The translations under genes and the position numbers were made by a program. The notes beneath the pieces were generated by a model. That model saw only the letters and a program-made list of their open reading frames with translations. It was not told the origin of the DNA and made no database searches. DNA of 64,000 nt from an uncultured Prevotellaceae bacterium (GTDB taxonomy: Bacteria; Bacteroidota; Bacteroidia; Bacteroidales; Bacteroidaceae), in assembly GCA_900319225.1 (NCBI GenBank), contig ONNV01000005.1:115014-179013 (forward strand), in the 5' to 3' direction. Every line of letters starts with the position of its first letter. The first letter of the stretch is position 1. This document shows positions 15,464 to 25,002 of the stretch, one piece after another.

Positions 15464-16582
15464 TCAGAACTTAGCCTCTTCGGCGGGGGGCAGGGGACGG
15501 CAGTTGTATTGTGATGACATTGCCTCTCCGTATGCGCCGGCAGAGAGCAGGGCTATAAGGTCACCGCGGTGAACCTCACTCAGCATCTCATCCTTTCCGA
15601 ATACGTCCGATGACTCACAGATAGGACCTACCACATCATATTTCTGCTGCGGGCCGTTTGAACTCAGATTCACGATCTTGTGATGTGCACCGTACAGGGC
15701 GGGGCGGATAAGCTCTGTGAATCCTGCATCGACGATGGCGAATTTCTTTATGGTTCCCTGCTTTACGTAAAGCACCTTGGTAACCAGACGTCCGCACTGT
15801 GCAACGACGGCGCGGCCCAGCTCAAAGTGGAGCTGCTGTCCGGCGCGGAGCTTGAGCTCATTGCGGAATATGTTGAAATACTGCTTAAAGTCAGGAACAG
15901 GGTTCTGCTCAGGGTTGACATAGTCAATACCCAGACCTCCGCCTACGTTTATGCTGTTCAGCTTAATTCCTTCTGCCTCCAGTTTGTTCTGCAGGTCATT
16001 TACCTTCTTGCAGAGCAGGTGGTAGGGTTCCATATCAAGGATCTGTGAACCTATGTGGAAGTGCAGGCCCTCAAACTTGAAACAGGGGTTGGCCAATGCC
16101 TTGCGGATGATGGGCAGGAGCATGGGTATCTCTATTCCGAACTTGTTCTCGGCCTTACCGGTGGTGATGTTGGCGTGTGTGTGGGCGTCTACATCGGGGT
16201 TAACGCGGAACGCGATATGGGCGCTCTTGCCCAGGGCGGCGCAACGCTCGGCTATCACGTCAAGCTCAGCCTCAGACTCCACGTTGAAGCAGGAAACACC
16301 TGCGTTCAGAGCCAGGTCAATCTCCCAATCGGCCTTACCTACGCCGGCAAATACTATTGATGATGCGGCAAAACCATTGTCCAAAGCAACCTTTATCTCA
16401 CCCCCGCTTACGGTGTCAATGCCCAGACCGTACTGGTTGATGAGCTTAAGTATCAGAGGGTTGGCGTTTGCCTTGATGGCGTAATGCACATGCCAGTCTG
16501 CGTTACCTGCGGTACACTCTCTTATTGACTTGAGGGTACTCTCCAGTATCCCCAGGTCATACTGATAACAGGGAGTGTGCAT
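15464..16582 (-). CDS. lysA: Diaminopimelate decarboxylase
   Basis: 372 aa, type III-fold PLP decarboxylase. HYAIKANANP carries the PLP lysine near residue 38; other family blocks are GIDTVSGGEI, FKFEGLHFHIGSQI, SINVGGGLGIDY and the C-terminal GPICESSDVF with the active-site Cys, then GAYGEAMSSQYN. It converts meso-diaminopimelate to lysine, the last step of lysine synthesis. It is slightly shorter than the E. coli enzyme (420 aa) but complete. The start codon shares one base with the stop of the aspartokinase gene (TAATG), indicating coupled translation. Arginine- or carboxynorspermidine-decarboxylase relatives are less likely given the lysC neighbour. Confidence 0.95.
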   Translation of the reverse strand: MHTPCYQYDLGILESTLKSIRECTAGNADWHVHYAIKANANPLILKLINQYGLGIDTVSGGEIKVALDNGFAASSIVFAGVGKADWEIDLALNAGVSCFNVESEAELDVIAERCAALGKSAHIAFRVNPDVDAHTHANITTGKAENKFGIEIPMLLPIIRKALANPCFKFEGLHFHIGSQILDMEPYHLLCKKVNDLQNKLEAEGIKLNSINVGGGLGIDYVNPEQNPVPDFKQYFNIFRNELKLRAGQQLHFELGRAVVAQCGRLVTKVLYVKQGTIKKFAIVDAGFTELIRPALYGAHHKIVNLSSNGPQQKYDVVGPICESSDVFGKDEMLSEVHRGDLIALLSAGAYGEAMSSQYNCRPLPPAEEAKF

Positions 16583-17907
16583 TATTTCTTGCCGTTAAAG
16601 AGGTAGTCACTCAGACGCTGCAGGGCAGCTTTCTTGTCACTCTCCTTGATGAGGAATGAGATGTTGTAGTTGCTGCCTCCGTATGATATCATGCGAACGG
16701 GGATGTCGGCCAGTGCATCAAGAGCGCGTGACTCAAAGCCCAGGTTCTCCCAGTTCATGTCACCTACTACGCATACTATGCACATTCCGTCATCTACGGT
16801 TACTGTGCCGTATTTCTTGAGCTCGCCTACAATCTCATCCAGATGCTTGATGTTGTCGATTGACATTGATACTCCAACCTCGGATGTGCAGATCATATCA
16901 ATTGATGTGCGGTAGGTCTCAAACACCTCAAATACCTTCTTGAGGAAGCCGTGAGCCAGAAGCATGCGGCTTGACTTGATCTTGATGGCGGTGATGTTAT
17001 CCTTGGCGGCTACGGCTGCTATACGGCCGGGCTCGTTGCGGTTGTCAATGAGTGTGCCGGGGGCGCTGGGCTCCATGGTGTTGAGCAGACGTACCGGTAT
17101 GTTGGCTGCCTTGGCGGGCTGGATGCAGGTGGGGTGGAGTATCTTGGCTCCGAAATATGCCAGCTCTGCGGCCTCCTCAAAATGCAGGTGGCGTACGGGC
17201 TGTGTCTTGTCAACTACACGGGGATCATTGTTGTGCATGCCGTCAATGTCAGTCCAGATCTGGATCTCATCGGCCTTGATGGCGGCGCCCAGGATGGATG
17301 CTGTGTAGTCACTGCCTCCGCGCTGCAGGTTGTCGATGTCGCCGTTCACGTTGCGGCAGATAAAGCCCTGTGTGATGTAGATCTGCATGCCGGGAACGGC
17401 CTTGAGCTGCTTGGCTGCGTTCTCTGTGATGAACTGCATGTCAGGCTCTGCGTCTGCATCGGTCTTCATGAAATCCAGGGCGGGCAGGAGAGCAGCCTTG
17501 ATACCCTGCTCCTTGAGGTAGAGGGTTACCATGTAGGTTGAGATAAGCTCACCCTGTGCAAGTATGATCTTTTCATCCTTCTCAGAGAAGTTTTCCTTAT
17601 AGAATGACTGAAGGAATGAGAACTTGTCCTCCAGGAACTTGTTCAGGTTATCCTGGTTCTCCTTGCTGGAGAGCAGCTCGGGTACGTGTGCAAAATACTT
17701 CTTGCGCAGGCGGTTGATCACGTCATCGGCTCCGGCCTTGTTGCCGCCGTAAAGGTACTGGGCAATCTCTACAAGTGAGTTGGTGGTTCCTGACATGGCC
17801 GACAGGACTACCAGTTTCTGCTGTCCGTCCTCTGTGATGAGACGGCTCACTTCTTTCATTCTCTCGGGGCTTCCTACTGATGTGCCTCCGAATTTCAAAA
17901 CTTTCAT
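16582..17907 (-). CDS. lysC: Aspartokinase, monofunctional
   Basis: 441 aa. The N-terminal kinase domain begins with MKVLKFGGTSVGSPERMKEV, followed by VVLSAMSGTTNSL and GGSDYTASILGAA (about residues 195-210). C-terminal ACT domains (about 295-440) include AIKIKSSRMLLAHGF and SEVGVSMSIDN, the lysine-type feedback fold. It phosphorylates L-aspartate, the first step towards lysine, threonine and methionine. There is no homoserine dehydrogenase fusion. It is directly followed by lysA, and the pairing points to a lysine-dedicated isozyme. It starts 18 bases after ftsE within one operon. Confidence 0.94.
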   Translation of the reverse strand: MKVLKFGGTSVGSPERMKEVSRLITEDGQQKLVVLSAMSGTTNSLVEIAQYLYGGNKAGADDVINRLRKKYFAHVPELLSSKENQDNLNKFLEDKFSFLQSFYKENFSEKDEKIILAQGELISTYMVTLYLKEQGIKAALLPALDFMKTDADAEPDMQFITENAAKQLKAVPGMQIYITQGFICRNVNGDIDNLQRGGSDYTASILGAAIKADEIQIWTDIDGMHNNDPRVVDKTQPVRHLHFEEAAELAYFGAKILHPTCIQPAKAANIPVRLLNTMEPSAPGTLIDNRNEPGRIAAVAAKDNITAIKIKSSRMLLAHGFLKKVFEVFETYRTSIDMICTSEVGVSMSIDNIKHLDEIVGELKKYGTVTVDDGMCIVCVVGDMNWENLGFESRALDALADIPVRMISYGGSNYNISFLIKESDKKAALQRLSDYLFNGKK

Positions 17908-17925
17908 GTTATAGTTGTGTTGTGG

Positions 17926-18633
17926 TTATTTCTCTTCTTGAGCAGATTCGTTGGAATCGGCGTCAACCAGAAGCTTGCGGTCCTGGCATTTGAATATGCG
18001 GCCCGGGAACTCCTGGGTCCATTGCAGGTTGTGGGTAATCATGAGAATGGTGGTTCCGCTCTGGCCTACCTTGTGCAGGATCTCCATGATCTGACGTCCT
18101 GTATCGGGGTCCAGGTTGCCCGTGGGCTCATCGGCCAGGATAAGTTTGGGGTCATTGAGCAGGGCGCGTGCAATGCAGATACGCTGCTGCTCTCCGCCGG
18201 AGAGCTCGTGCGGCATCTTGTATCCTTTGGTGTCCATTCCCACCATTGCCAGTACCTGGAATATCTTCTGATGGATAAGCTTCTTGTCTTTCCAACCTGT
18301 GGATCTGAGTACAAAACTCAGGTTGTCAAAAACGTTACGGTCAGTAAGCAGCTGGAAATCCTGGAATACGATTCCCATCTGGCGGCGCAGACGCGGTACC
18401 TGACGCTTTTTCATTGTCATCAGGTTCATGCCCAGCACGATGGCGTGGCTGTCGGGCATGGGGCAGAGCACGTCCAGTTCACAGTACAGGGTCTTGAACA
18501 GGCTGCTCTTGCCTGATCCCACCTTGCCTATCAGGTAGACAAAGTCACCCTCCTGTACGGTGAACGTGACGTCGCCCAGGACGAACATATCCTCCTGGCG
18601 AACCTCAACGTTTCTGTAATCTATGATATCCAT
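17926..18633 (-). CDS. ftsE: FtsE-like ABC transporter ATP-binding protein
   Basis: 235 aa. Motifs: Walker [10 protein letters not shown] (about 36-44), Q loop IVFQDFQLL, signature [16 protein letters not shown], Walker [17 protein letters not shown], and the switch His in MITHN. Its size and '[14 protein letters not shown]' fit FtsE, the ATPase that with FtsX controls septal peptidoglycan hydrolases. No ftsX lies beside it: the flanks are hisIE and lysC, so its permease must be encoded elsewhere. A distant candidate is the permease at 2806-4044, though that looks more like LolC/E. Other small ABC ATPases such as LolD are close relatives, so the assignment to FtsE is likely rather than proven. 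Confidence 0.85.
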   Translation of the reverse strand: MDIIDYRNVEVRQEDMFVLGDVTFTVQEGDFVYLIGKVGSGKSSLFKTLYCELDVLCPMPDSHAIVLGMNLMTMKKRQVPRLRRQMGIVFQDFQLLTDRNVFDNLSFVLRSTGWKDKKLIHQKIFQVLAMVGMDTKGYKMPHELSGGEQQRICIARALLNDPKLILADEPTGNLDPDTGRQIMEILHKVGQSGTTILMITHNLQWTQEFPGRIFKCQDRKLLVDADSNESAQEEK

Positions 18634-18648
18634 CAGCGGTGTGTGGGC

Positions 18649-19245
18649 TTATTCCTTGTGGCGCTTAACCAGCTCGGCTGCCAGCTCCTCAATGCGGTGT
18701 CCCTTTGAAGTGAGCAGCACGATGAGGTGATAGATAAGGTCCGATGCCTCATAGATAAGACGGTCATCAGTACCGTTGGTAGCCTCGATAACGGTCTCTA
18801 CAGCCTCCTCACCGACTTTCTGAGCCATGCGGTTCACGCCGCTCTTGAACAGTGATGTGGTGTATGAACCCTCGGGCATCTCCTTGTGACGGCGGTCGAT
18901 GAAATCCTGCAGATATGACAGGAAGTTCAAATCAACTGAGTTCTGCTCATTCCAGCAGGTGTCTGCTCCGGTGTGGCAAACGGGACCGTCGGGACGTGCC
19001 TTGATAAGCAGTGTGTCCTGGTCGCAGTCCAGCAGGATCTCCTTCACGTTAAGGAAATTGCCGCTGGTCTCACCCTTTGTCCAAAGGCAGTTTCTGGTGC
19101 GGCTCCAGAATGTTACCTTTCCGGTCTCTACGGTCTTGTCATACGCCTCCTTGTTCATGAAACCAAGCATCAGGACCTTGCGTGTCACATTGTCCTGAAC
19201 GATGGCGGGTACGAGACCGCCCATTTTCTCAAAATTTATATCCAT
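18649..19245 (-). CDS. hisIE: Bifunctional phosphoribosyl-AMP cyclohydrolase / phosphoribosyl-ATP pyrophosphatase
   Basis: 198 aa. The HisI part (1-105) has MLGFMNKEAYDKT, the zinc/metal region DCDQDTLLIKA and GPVCHTGADTCW; the HisE part (110-198) has TTSLFKSGVNRMAQKVGEEAVETVIEA, an EExxE-type nucleotide-binding motif. It performs steps 2 and 3 of histidine synthesis (PR-ATP to PR-AMP to ProFAR). It is 10 bases downstream of hisF in the same transcript. Confidence 0.96.
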   Translation of the reverse strand: MDINFEKMGGLVPAIVQDNVTRKVLMLGFMNKEAYDKTVETGKVTFWSRTRNCLWTKGETSGNFLNVKEILLDCDQDTLLIKARPDGPVCHTGADTCWNEQNSVDLNFLSYLQDFIDRRHKEMPEGSYTTSLFKSGVNRMAQKVGEEAVETVIEATNGTDDRLIYEASDLIYHLIVLLTSKGHRIEELAAELVKRHKE

Positions 19246-19255
19246 TGTTTTATTA

Positions 19256-20011
19256 TTACAATCTTATAGGAATATTCAGCCCGCAAAGGTACTGCTTTAA
19301 TTCGGGAATTGGTATCTCACCGAAGTGAAAAACGCTTGCGGCCAGTGCAGCATCTGCGTGACCCTCTATGAAAGTGTCGCGGAAATGCTCTTTTGCGCCT
19401 GCTCCTCCCGATGCAATCACCGGAATGGAGAGCTCATCGGAGAGCTTGCGCAGGGCGTCATTGGCAAAACCCTGCTTTACTCCGTCATGGTCCATGCTGG
19501 TAAAGAGGATCTCACCTGCACCGCGCTCCTGAGCCTCGTGTGCCCACTCAAACAGCATGCGGTCCGTGGGTACGCGGCCTCCGTTAAGGAAACAGCGCCA
19601 GCCCTCGGGCATCTGTTTGGCATCGATTGCAGCAACGCAAACCTGTGAACCAAAGTTAAGTGCAATCTGGTTGATCAGGTCGGGGTTCTTGATTGCGGCA
19701 GAGTTTACTGATACCTTGTCAGCTCCTGCGTTCAGGAGACGCTCCACATCCTTGAGCTCGTGAATGCCTCCGCCCACGGTGAACGGGATGGATATGTTCG
19801 CAGCTATGCGCTCAACCAATTCTGTAAATGTTTTTCTGCCTTCAAACGATGCGGTTATATCCAGGAATACCAACTCGTCGGCACCCTGCTGGCTGTAGAG
19901 TCGGCCCAGTTCTACGGGGTCTCCTGCGTCACGCAGGTTTACAAAGTTGGTGCCTTTTACGGTACGTCCGTCACGTATATCAAGGCAGGGGATTATTCTT
20001 TTTGCTAACAT
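19256..20011 (-). CDS. hisF: Imidazole glycerol phosphate synthase, cyclase subunit
   Basis: 251 aa (beta/alpha)8 barrel. The N-terminus [20 protein letters not shown] contains catalytic Asp11 (CLDI); the second catalytic Asp is in LFTSMDHDG (about residue 130). [14 protein letters not shown] and [13 protein letters not shown] are phosphate-binding loops. With HisH it makes imidazole glycerol phosphate and AICAR. I use the ATG at 20011 because it gives the standard HisF N-terminus; an upstream ATG at 20047 would extend into hisA. It lies 4 bases after hisA. Confidence 0.96.
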   Translation of the reverse strand: MLAKRIIPCLDIRDGRTVKGTNFVNLRDAGDPVELGRLYSQQGADELVFLDITASFEGRKTFTELVERIAANISIPFTVGGGIHELKDVERLLNAGADKVSVNSAAIKNPDLINQIALNFGSQVCVAAIDAKQMPEGWRCFLNGGRVPTDRMLFEWAHEAQERGAGEILFTSMDHDGVKQGFANDALRKLSDELSIPVIASGGAGAKEHFRDTFIEGHADAALAASVFHFGEIPIPELKQYLCGLNIPIRL

Positions 20012-20015
20012 ACTC

Positions 20016-20738
20016 TTACTCCTGGCATAGTTTTGAAAGCTGATCAATGGTTATGCGGCCCTCGTAGTAGGCTTTTCCTACAATTGCTGAGGGCAGGCCG
20101 GCCTCTTTCAGGTCCATGAGGTCCTGTACTGAACTTACGCCTCCGCTGGCAATCAGCTTTATTCCGGGGAACTCCTTGAGCAGTGAACGGTACAGTTCTA
20201 CCGCCGGTCCCTGCAGCATTCCGTCACGGTTAATGTCCGTGCACAGAACCTGCGTGATGCCTTTATTCATGTAGTCGCGGATAAAGTCCGACAGGGTGAG
20301 CACGCTGTCCTCTTTCCATCCGTTTACTGATATCTTGCCGTCGCGGGCATCGGCACCCAGTATTATGTGTTCCTGACCAAAATCCTCAATCCATTTCTGC
20401 ATCAGGTCGGGGTCTGTTACAGCGGTGCTGCCTACGGTTACCATGGCGGCTCCGCAACCCAGTGCCGTCTCAAGGTCCGATGTGGACTTGATGCCGCCAC
20501 CGAAATCAACCGTCAGGTCCGTGTGGTTGGTTATTGCCTCCAGAACGGGGTAGTTCACTATGTGCTTGCTGCGTGCTCCGTCCAGGTCAACCAGATGGAG
20601 TCGTTTTATGCCGGCATCCTGAAAGCGCAGAGCTACGTCCAGCGGGTTGTCGCTGTAGGTCTTCTGTGCGTTGTAGTCACCCTTGGACAGGCGTACGCAC
20701 TTGCCGTCTATTATATCTATCGCAGGTACTATCTCCAT
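20016..20738 (-). CDS. hisA: Phosphoribosylformimino-5-aminoimidazole carboxamide ribotide isomerase
   Basis: 240 aa barrel, paralogue of HisF. It begins [20 protein letters not shown] with the catalytic Asp in AIDI (Asp8), has [17 protein letters not shown] and the second Asp region TDINRDGML (about residue 170), and ends with [13 protein letters not shown]. It isomerises ProFAR to PRFAR, the HisF substrate. It lies 3 bases after hisH. Confidence 0.96.
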   Translation of the reverse strand: MEIVPAIDIIDGKCVRLSKGDYNAQKTYSDNPLDVALRFQDAGIKRLHLVDLDGARSKHIVNYPVLEAITNHTDLTVDFGGGIKSTSDLETALGCGAAMVTVGSTAVTDPDLMQKWIEDFGQEHIILGADARDGKISVNGWKEDSVLTLSDFIRDYMNKGITQVLCTDINRDGMLQGPAVELYRSLLKEFPGIKLIASGGVSSVQDLMDLKEAGLPSAIVGKAYYEGRITIDQLSKLCQE

Positions 20739-20741
20739 AAC

Positions 20742-21332
20742 TTAAATGTCAAGAAAATTCTTAAGTATACGCTCTCCGGTAGGACCGCTCTTCTCAGGGT
20801 GGAACTGGGTGGCGTAGAAGTTGTCCTTATGCAGTGATGCGGTGAAGGGGAGTATATACTCAGTCCTGGCTGCTGTCCACTCGCATACCGGTACGTAGAA
20901 ACTGTGTACAAAATAGACGAACTCAGGCTTGGTGAATCCCTTGAAGATTCCGTCACCTGTGGTCTCAATTGTGTTCCAACCCATATGCGGAACCTTGTCC
21001 TCATGACGCTGTGGCTGGAATTTGAGTACCGGTACGTCAAAGATACCCAGACAGTCGGTGTTACCCTCCTCACTGTGGCTGCACATGAGCTGCTGGCCCA
21101 GACAGATTCCCAGGACGGGCTGCTTGAGGTCTTTGATTATGCGGTCAAGACCATGCGCACGGAGATACTCCATCGTTGTGCTGGCCTCACCTACACCGGG
21201 AAATATCACCTTGTCGGCACGTCTCAGCTCCTCCTCGTTGTCAGTCAGCACGGGAGTGACGCCAAGTCTGGTAAGCGCACCGATGACCGAGCGTACGTTT
21301 CCGGCATTGTATTTGACTATTGCAATATTCAT
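20742..21332 (-). CDS. hisH: Imidazole glycerol phosphate synthase, glutamine amidotransferase subunit
   Basis: 196 aa class I glutamine amidotransferase. It starts MNIAIVKYNAGNVRSV; the nucleophile Cys is in VLGICLGQQLM (about residue 76), and the His/Glu pair is in ATQFHPEKSG (about 177-179). It supplies ammonia to HisF. It is the first gene of the hisH-hisA-hisF-hisIE-ftsE-lysC-lysA run, behind a TAACTTCG box 28 bases upstream. hisG, hisD, hisC and hisB are not in the window. Confidence 0.96.
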   Translation of the reverse strand: MNIAIVKYNAGNVRSVIGALTRLGVTPVLTDNEEELRRADKVIFPGVGEASTTMEYLRAHGLDRIIKDLKQPVLGICLGQQLMCSHSEEGNTDCLGIFDVPVLKFQPQRHEDKVPHMGWNTIETTGDGIFKGFTKPEFVYFVHSFYVPVCEWTAARTEYILPFTASLHKDNFYATQFHPEKSGPTGERILKNFLDI

Positions 21333-21359
21333 TTTCAGATACTATCTGTTTTCAAGCCG

Positions 21360-21367
21360 CGAAGTTA
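21360..21367 (-). promoter_or_regulatory. -7-like box TAACTTCG for the hisH operon
   Basis: Minus-strand TAACTTCG, 27 bases before the hisH ATG. It is the only candidate box seen for the seven-gene unit, since the genes within it are separated by at most 18 bases. Confidence 0.45.
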
Positions 21368-21411
21368 CTAATTTTAAGCCCTCGAGCCCCCTTTCTTAAT
21401 TATAAAATGAG

Positions 21412-21419
21412 TAAATTTG
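21412..21419 (+). promoter_or_regulatory. -7 box TAAATTTG for ileS
   Basis: TAAATTTG, 63 bases before the ileS ATG. The leader is too short for a T-box riboswitch and shows no such motif. Confidence 0.55.
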
Positions 21420-21482
21420 CGCCAAATTACGGACGGGGTGTTCGTAATAATGTTGTAAATACTTATATATCAGATAGTTATA

Positions 21483-24400
21483 ATGAAAAAGTTTGCTGAG
21501 CGCGGACAACTTGACCTGTCACAGGTCAACAAAGATGTGTTGGAGGATTGGCTTAAGGAGGATCTTTTTGCACGCAGTATCAAAGAGCGTGAAGGTCATC
21601 CTTCATTCGTATTCTATGAGGGACCTCCCTCGGCTAACGGAATGCCCGGCATCCACCACGTCATGGCCCGTACCATCAAGGATACTTTCTGCCGTTACAA
21701 GACCATGTGCGGCTTCCAGGTTAACCGTAAGGCCGGTTGGGATACCCACGGACTGCCGGTAGAGCTTGGCGTAGAGAAAAAGCTCGGCATTACCAAGGAG
21801 GATATAGGCAAGAAGATATCGGTAGACGACTACAACATGAACTGCCGTACCGAGGTCATGAAATACAAGGAGCACTGGAGTGACCTTACACAGAAGATAG
21901 GTTACTGGGTGGACCTGGATAATCCCTATATCACTTATGACAACCGTTACATCGAGACCCTGTGGTGGCTGCTCAAGCAGCTCTACGGTAAGGGTTATCT
22001 TTATAAAGGATACACCATCCAGCCTTACTCACCCGCCGCTGGTACAGGCCTTTCAAGCCATGAGCTGAACCAGCCCGGCTGCTACCGTGACGTAAAGGAT
22101 ACCACCGTTACCGCCCAGTTTGAGATGACTGATCCCAAACCGGAGATGACAGGTTGGGGCACACCCTGTTTCGTGGCATGGACCACAACTCCGTGGACTC
22201 TGCCTTCAAACACCGCCCTGTGCGTAGGTAACAAGATAGATTACGTAGCTGTACGTACATACAATCCTTACACCGGCGCACCTGTGACTGCTGTCATGGC
22301 TAAGGAGCGTCTCAGCGCATATCTGGATCCCAAGGGCGCTGAGCTTGCACTTGACTCTTACAAGCAGGGTGACAAGATTGTTCCTTATCAGATCGTTGCA
22401 GAGTACAAGGGTGCTGACCTGGTAGGCATGCATTATAAGCAGCTATTCCCGTGGGTAAAGCCCGTTTTCAAGGCAGAGGACGGCTCAATACAGATTTCAG
22501 ATGCAGGTTTCCGCGTAATCCCCGGTGACTACGTAACTACTGAGGACGGTACCGGTATTGTACATATAGCACCTACATTCGGTGCCGATGACGCATTCGT
22601 AGCCAAGGCTGCAGGAATCCCGTCACTCTTTATGGTGAACCGCAAGATGGAGACCCGTCCTATGGTTGACTTTACAGGTAAGTACTGGCTCATGGATGAG
22701 CTGGATCCTGACTTTGTAAAGAACTGCATAGACAAGGATCTCTACACCGAGTACCAGGGCGCATACGTAAAGAACGCATATGATCCCAAGTTCAACGTGG
22801 GCGGCAAGTATGACGAGGCTGCCGCACAGAAGGAGGAGGACCTGAACGTATACATCTGCATCCGCATGAAGCAGGCCGGTACCGCATTCAAGATAGAGAA
22901 GCACGTGCACAACTATCCGCACTGCTGGCGTACCGATAAGCCCGTCATCTACTATCCTCTGGACAGCTGGTTCATCAAGGCATCGGCCGCCCGTGAGCGC
23001 ATGATGGAGCTTAACGATACCATCAAGTGGAAGCCGGAATCAACCGGAACAGGCCGATTCGGCAAGTGGCTTGAGAACCTGAATGACTGGAACCTGAGCC
23101 GTAGCCGCTACTGGGGCACTCCGCTGCCTATCTGGCGTAACGATGAGGGCGACGAGCTGTGCATCGGCTCTGTAGAGGAACTCTATAATGAGATTGAGAA
23201 GTCTGTAAAGGCCGGCGTAATGAAATCCAATCCTTTCAAGGAGAAGGGTTTCCAGCCCGGTGTCTATACTGCAGAGAACTATGATAAGATTGACCTGCAC
23301 CGTCCGTATGTGGATGATATAATCCTGGTATCTGAGGCCGGTCGTGCCATGAAGCGTGAGCTTGACCTTATAGATGTATGGTTTGACAGCGGTGCCATGC
23401 CGTTCGCTCAGATGCACTATCCGTTTGAGAACAAGGAACTCATTGACAACGGTACCGTATTCCCTGCCGATTTCATTGCCGAGGGCGTGGATCAGACCCG
23501 CGGTTGGTTCTATACGCTGCATGCAATCGCCACTATGGTAAAGAACAGCGTATCATTCAAGACGGTAATATCAAACGGTCTGGTGCTGGACAAGAACGGC
23601 AACAAGATGTCCAAGCGTCTTGGCAATGCCGTGGATCCTTTCAAGGAGATAGAGCAGTTCGGTTCCGATGCACTGCGCTGGTACATGATCACCAACGCCC
23701 AGCCTTGGGATAACCTCAAGTTTGATGAGGAGGGTGTTAAGGATGTTACCCGCAAGTTCTTTGGCACACTGCACAATACATATAAGTTCTTTGCCCAGTA
23801 TGCCAATGTGGACGGCTTTGACAACTCAGCCGCACAGATTGCAGTGGCAGAGCGTCCCGTAATGGACCGCTGGATCCTGAGTGAGCTCAACTCACTTACC
23901 AAGGAGGTTCGCGAGAGTCTTGATGACTTTGAGCCTACACGTGCCGGCCGTCTCATTACCAACTTCGTTAACGACTACCTGTCCAACTGGTACGTTCACC
24001 TTACCCGTGACCGTTACTGGGGCAGCAGCATGAGCGCTGATAAGCTGGCCGCTTACCAGACTCTTTATACCTGCCTTGAGACTGTTTCACGCCTCATGTC
24101 ACCCGTTGCACCGTTCTATGCAGACCGTCTGTACCGTGACCTGACAGCAGTGGCTCAGCCGGGTGCTCCCGTATCGGTACATCTGGCCGACTATCCGGTT
24201 TGTGACGAGTCTCTCGTTGACAAGGAGCTGGAGACCCGTATGGAACTTGCGCAGAAGCTCACCTCAATGGTACTTGCCCTGCGTAAGCGTGATGACGTAA
24301 AGATCAACGTGCGCAAGCCGTTGCAGAAGATACTTATCCCCGTTACCGCAGAGCTCCGCTCACATCTGGAGCCTGTAAAGGATCTGGTCCGTGATCAGGT

Positions 24401-24968
24401 CAACGTCAAGGAGATTGAGTTCGTTGAGGGTGCAACCGATGTCCTGGTCAAGAAGGTCAAGTGTAACTTCAAGATCCTGGGTAAGAAATTCGGCCCGCTC
24501 ATGAAGGGTGTGGCAGCAGCCGTACAGAACATGAGCCAGCAGGATGTCGCTGCCCTGGAGCAGAACGGCAGCTTCACCTTTGATATAAACGGTACTCCCG
24601 CTACTGTCGATACCACCGAGGTTGAGATCTATAGTGAGGATATACCGGGTTGGGTAGTTGCCAATGAGGGTACGCTCACCGTTGCCCTTGATATCCAGCT
24701 GACCGATGACCTTAAGCGTGAGGGTATTGCCCGTGAGCTCAAGAAACGTATCCAGGATTCACGTAAGCAGAACGGTCTGGAGATAACTGACCGCATCAAG
24801 GTTCGTTTGAACTCAAATGCCGATACCGATGCCGCCGTTCGCGAGTATGAGGAGTGGATCAAGAGTCAGGTTCTGGCCGACAGCATTGAACTGGTTGCCG
24901 GAATGGAGCAGGGCGAAGACATATCTTTTGATGACTATTCATTCAAACTTCAGATTGAGAAAATATAA
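21483..24968 (+). CDS. ileS: Isoleucyl-tRNA synthetase
   Basis: 1161 aa class I synthetase. The HIGH motif appears as GMPGIHHVMARTIKD (about residues 53-67) and the KMSKS motif as NGNKMSKRLGNAVDP (about 705). The CP1 editing domain between them includes WTTTPWTLPSNTAL. The anticodon-binding helices and C-terminal region fit the eukaryote-like IleRS2 length class (over 1100 aa) rather than the ~940 aa E. coli type. IleRS2 enzymes are often less sensitive to mupirocin; that is family knowledge, not tested here. It heads a unit with the DksA-like, lspA and DUF4296 genes. Confidence 0.96.
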   Translation: MKKFAERGQLDLSQVNKDVLEDWLKEDLFARSIKEREGHPSFVFYEGPPSANGMPGIHHVMARTIKDTFCRYKTMCGFQVNRKAGWDTHGLPVELGVEKKLGITKEDIGKKISVDDYNMNCRTEVMKYKEHWSDLTQKIGYWVDLDNPYITYDNRYIETLWWLLKQLYGKGYLYKGYTIQPYSPAAGTGLSSHELNQPGCYRDVKDTTVTAQFEMTDPKPEMTGWGTPCFVAWTTTPWTLPSNTALCVGNKIDYVAVRTYNPYTGAPVTAVMAKERLSAYLDPKGAELALDSYKQGDKIVPYQIVAEYKGADLVGMHYKQLFPWVKPVFKAEDGSIQISDAGFRVIPGDYVTTEDGTGIVHIAPTFGADDAFVAKAAGIPSLFMVNRKMETRPMVDFTGKYWLMDELDPDFVKNCIDKDLYTEYQGAYVKNAYDPKFNVGGKYDEAAAQKEEDLNVYICIRMKQAGTAFKIEKHVHNYPHCWRTDKPVIYYPLDSWFIKASAARERMMELNDTIKWKPESTGTGRFGKWLENLNDWNLSRSRYWGTPLPIWRNDEGDELCIGSVEELYNEIEKSVKAGVMKSNPFKEKGFQPGVYTAENYDKIDLHRPYVDDIILVSEAGRAMKRELDLIDVWFDSGAMPFAQMHYPFENKELIDNGTVFPADFIAEGVDQTRGWFYTLHAIATMVKNSVSFKTVISNGLVLDKNGNKMSKRLGNAVDPFKEIEQFGSDALRWYMITNAQPWDNLKFDEEGVKDVTRKFFGTLHNTYKFFAQYANVDGFDNSAAQIAVAERPVMDRWILSELNSLTKEVRESLDDFEPTRAGRLITNFVNDYLSNWYVHLTRDRYWGSSMSADKLAAYQTLYTCLETVSRLMSPVAPFYADRLYRDLTAVAQPGAPVSVHLADYPVCDESLVDKELETRMELAQKLTSMVLALRKRDDVKINVRKPLQKILIPVTAELRSHLEPVKDLVRDQVNVKEIEFVEGATDVLVKKVKCNFKILGKKFGPLMKGVAAAVQNMSQQDVAALEQNGSFTFDINGTPATVDTTEVEIYSEDIPGWVVANEGTLTVALDIQLTDDLKREGIARELKKRIQDSRKQNGLEITDRIKVRLNSNADTDAAVREYEEWIKSQVLADSIELVAGMEQGEDISFDDYSFKLQIEKI

Positions 24969-25002
24969 TCAATAAACCTTAACCTATAACTGTACCAATA
25001 TT

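Noticed and set aside
16053-16484. Open frame of 143 aa on the plus strand inside lysA
   Set aside because: It is a shadow of a well-conserved gene on the other strand; composition is Ser/Ala/Arg-biased with no motif or promoter. Similar shadows exist across lysC, glyA, ppdK and hisA.
17908-17925. Lysine riboswitch before lysC
   Set aside because: Only 18 bases separate ftsE and lysC, too few for the roughly 170-base riboswitch.
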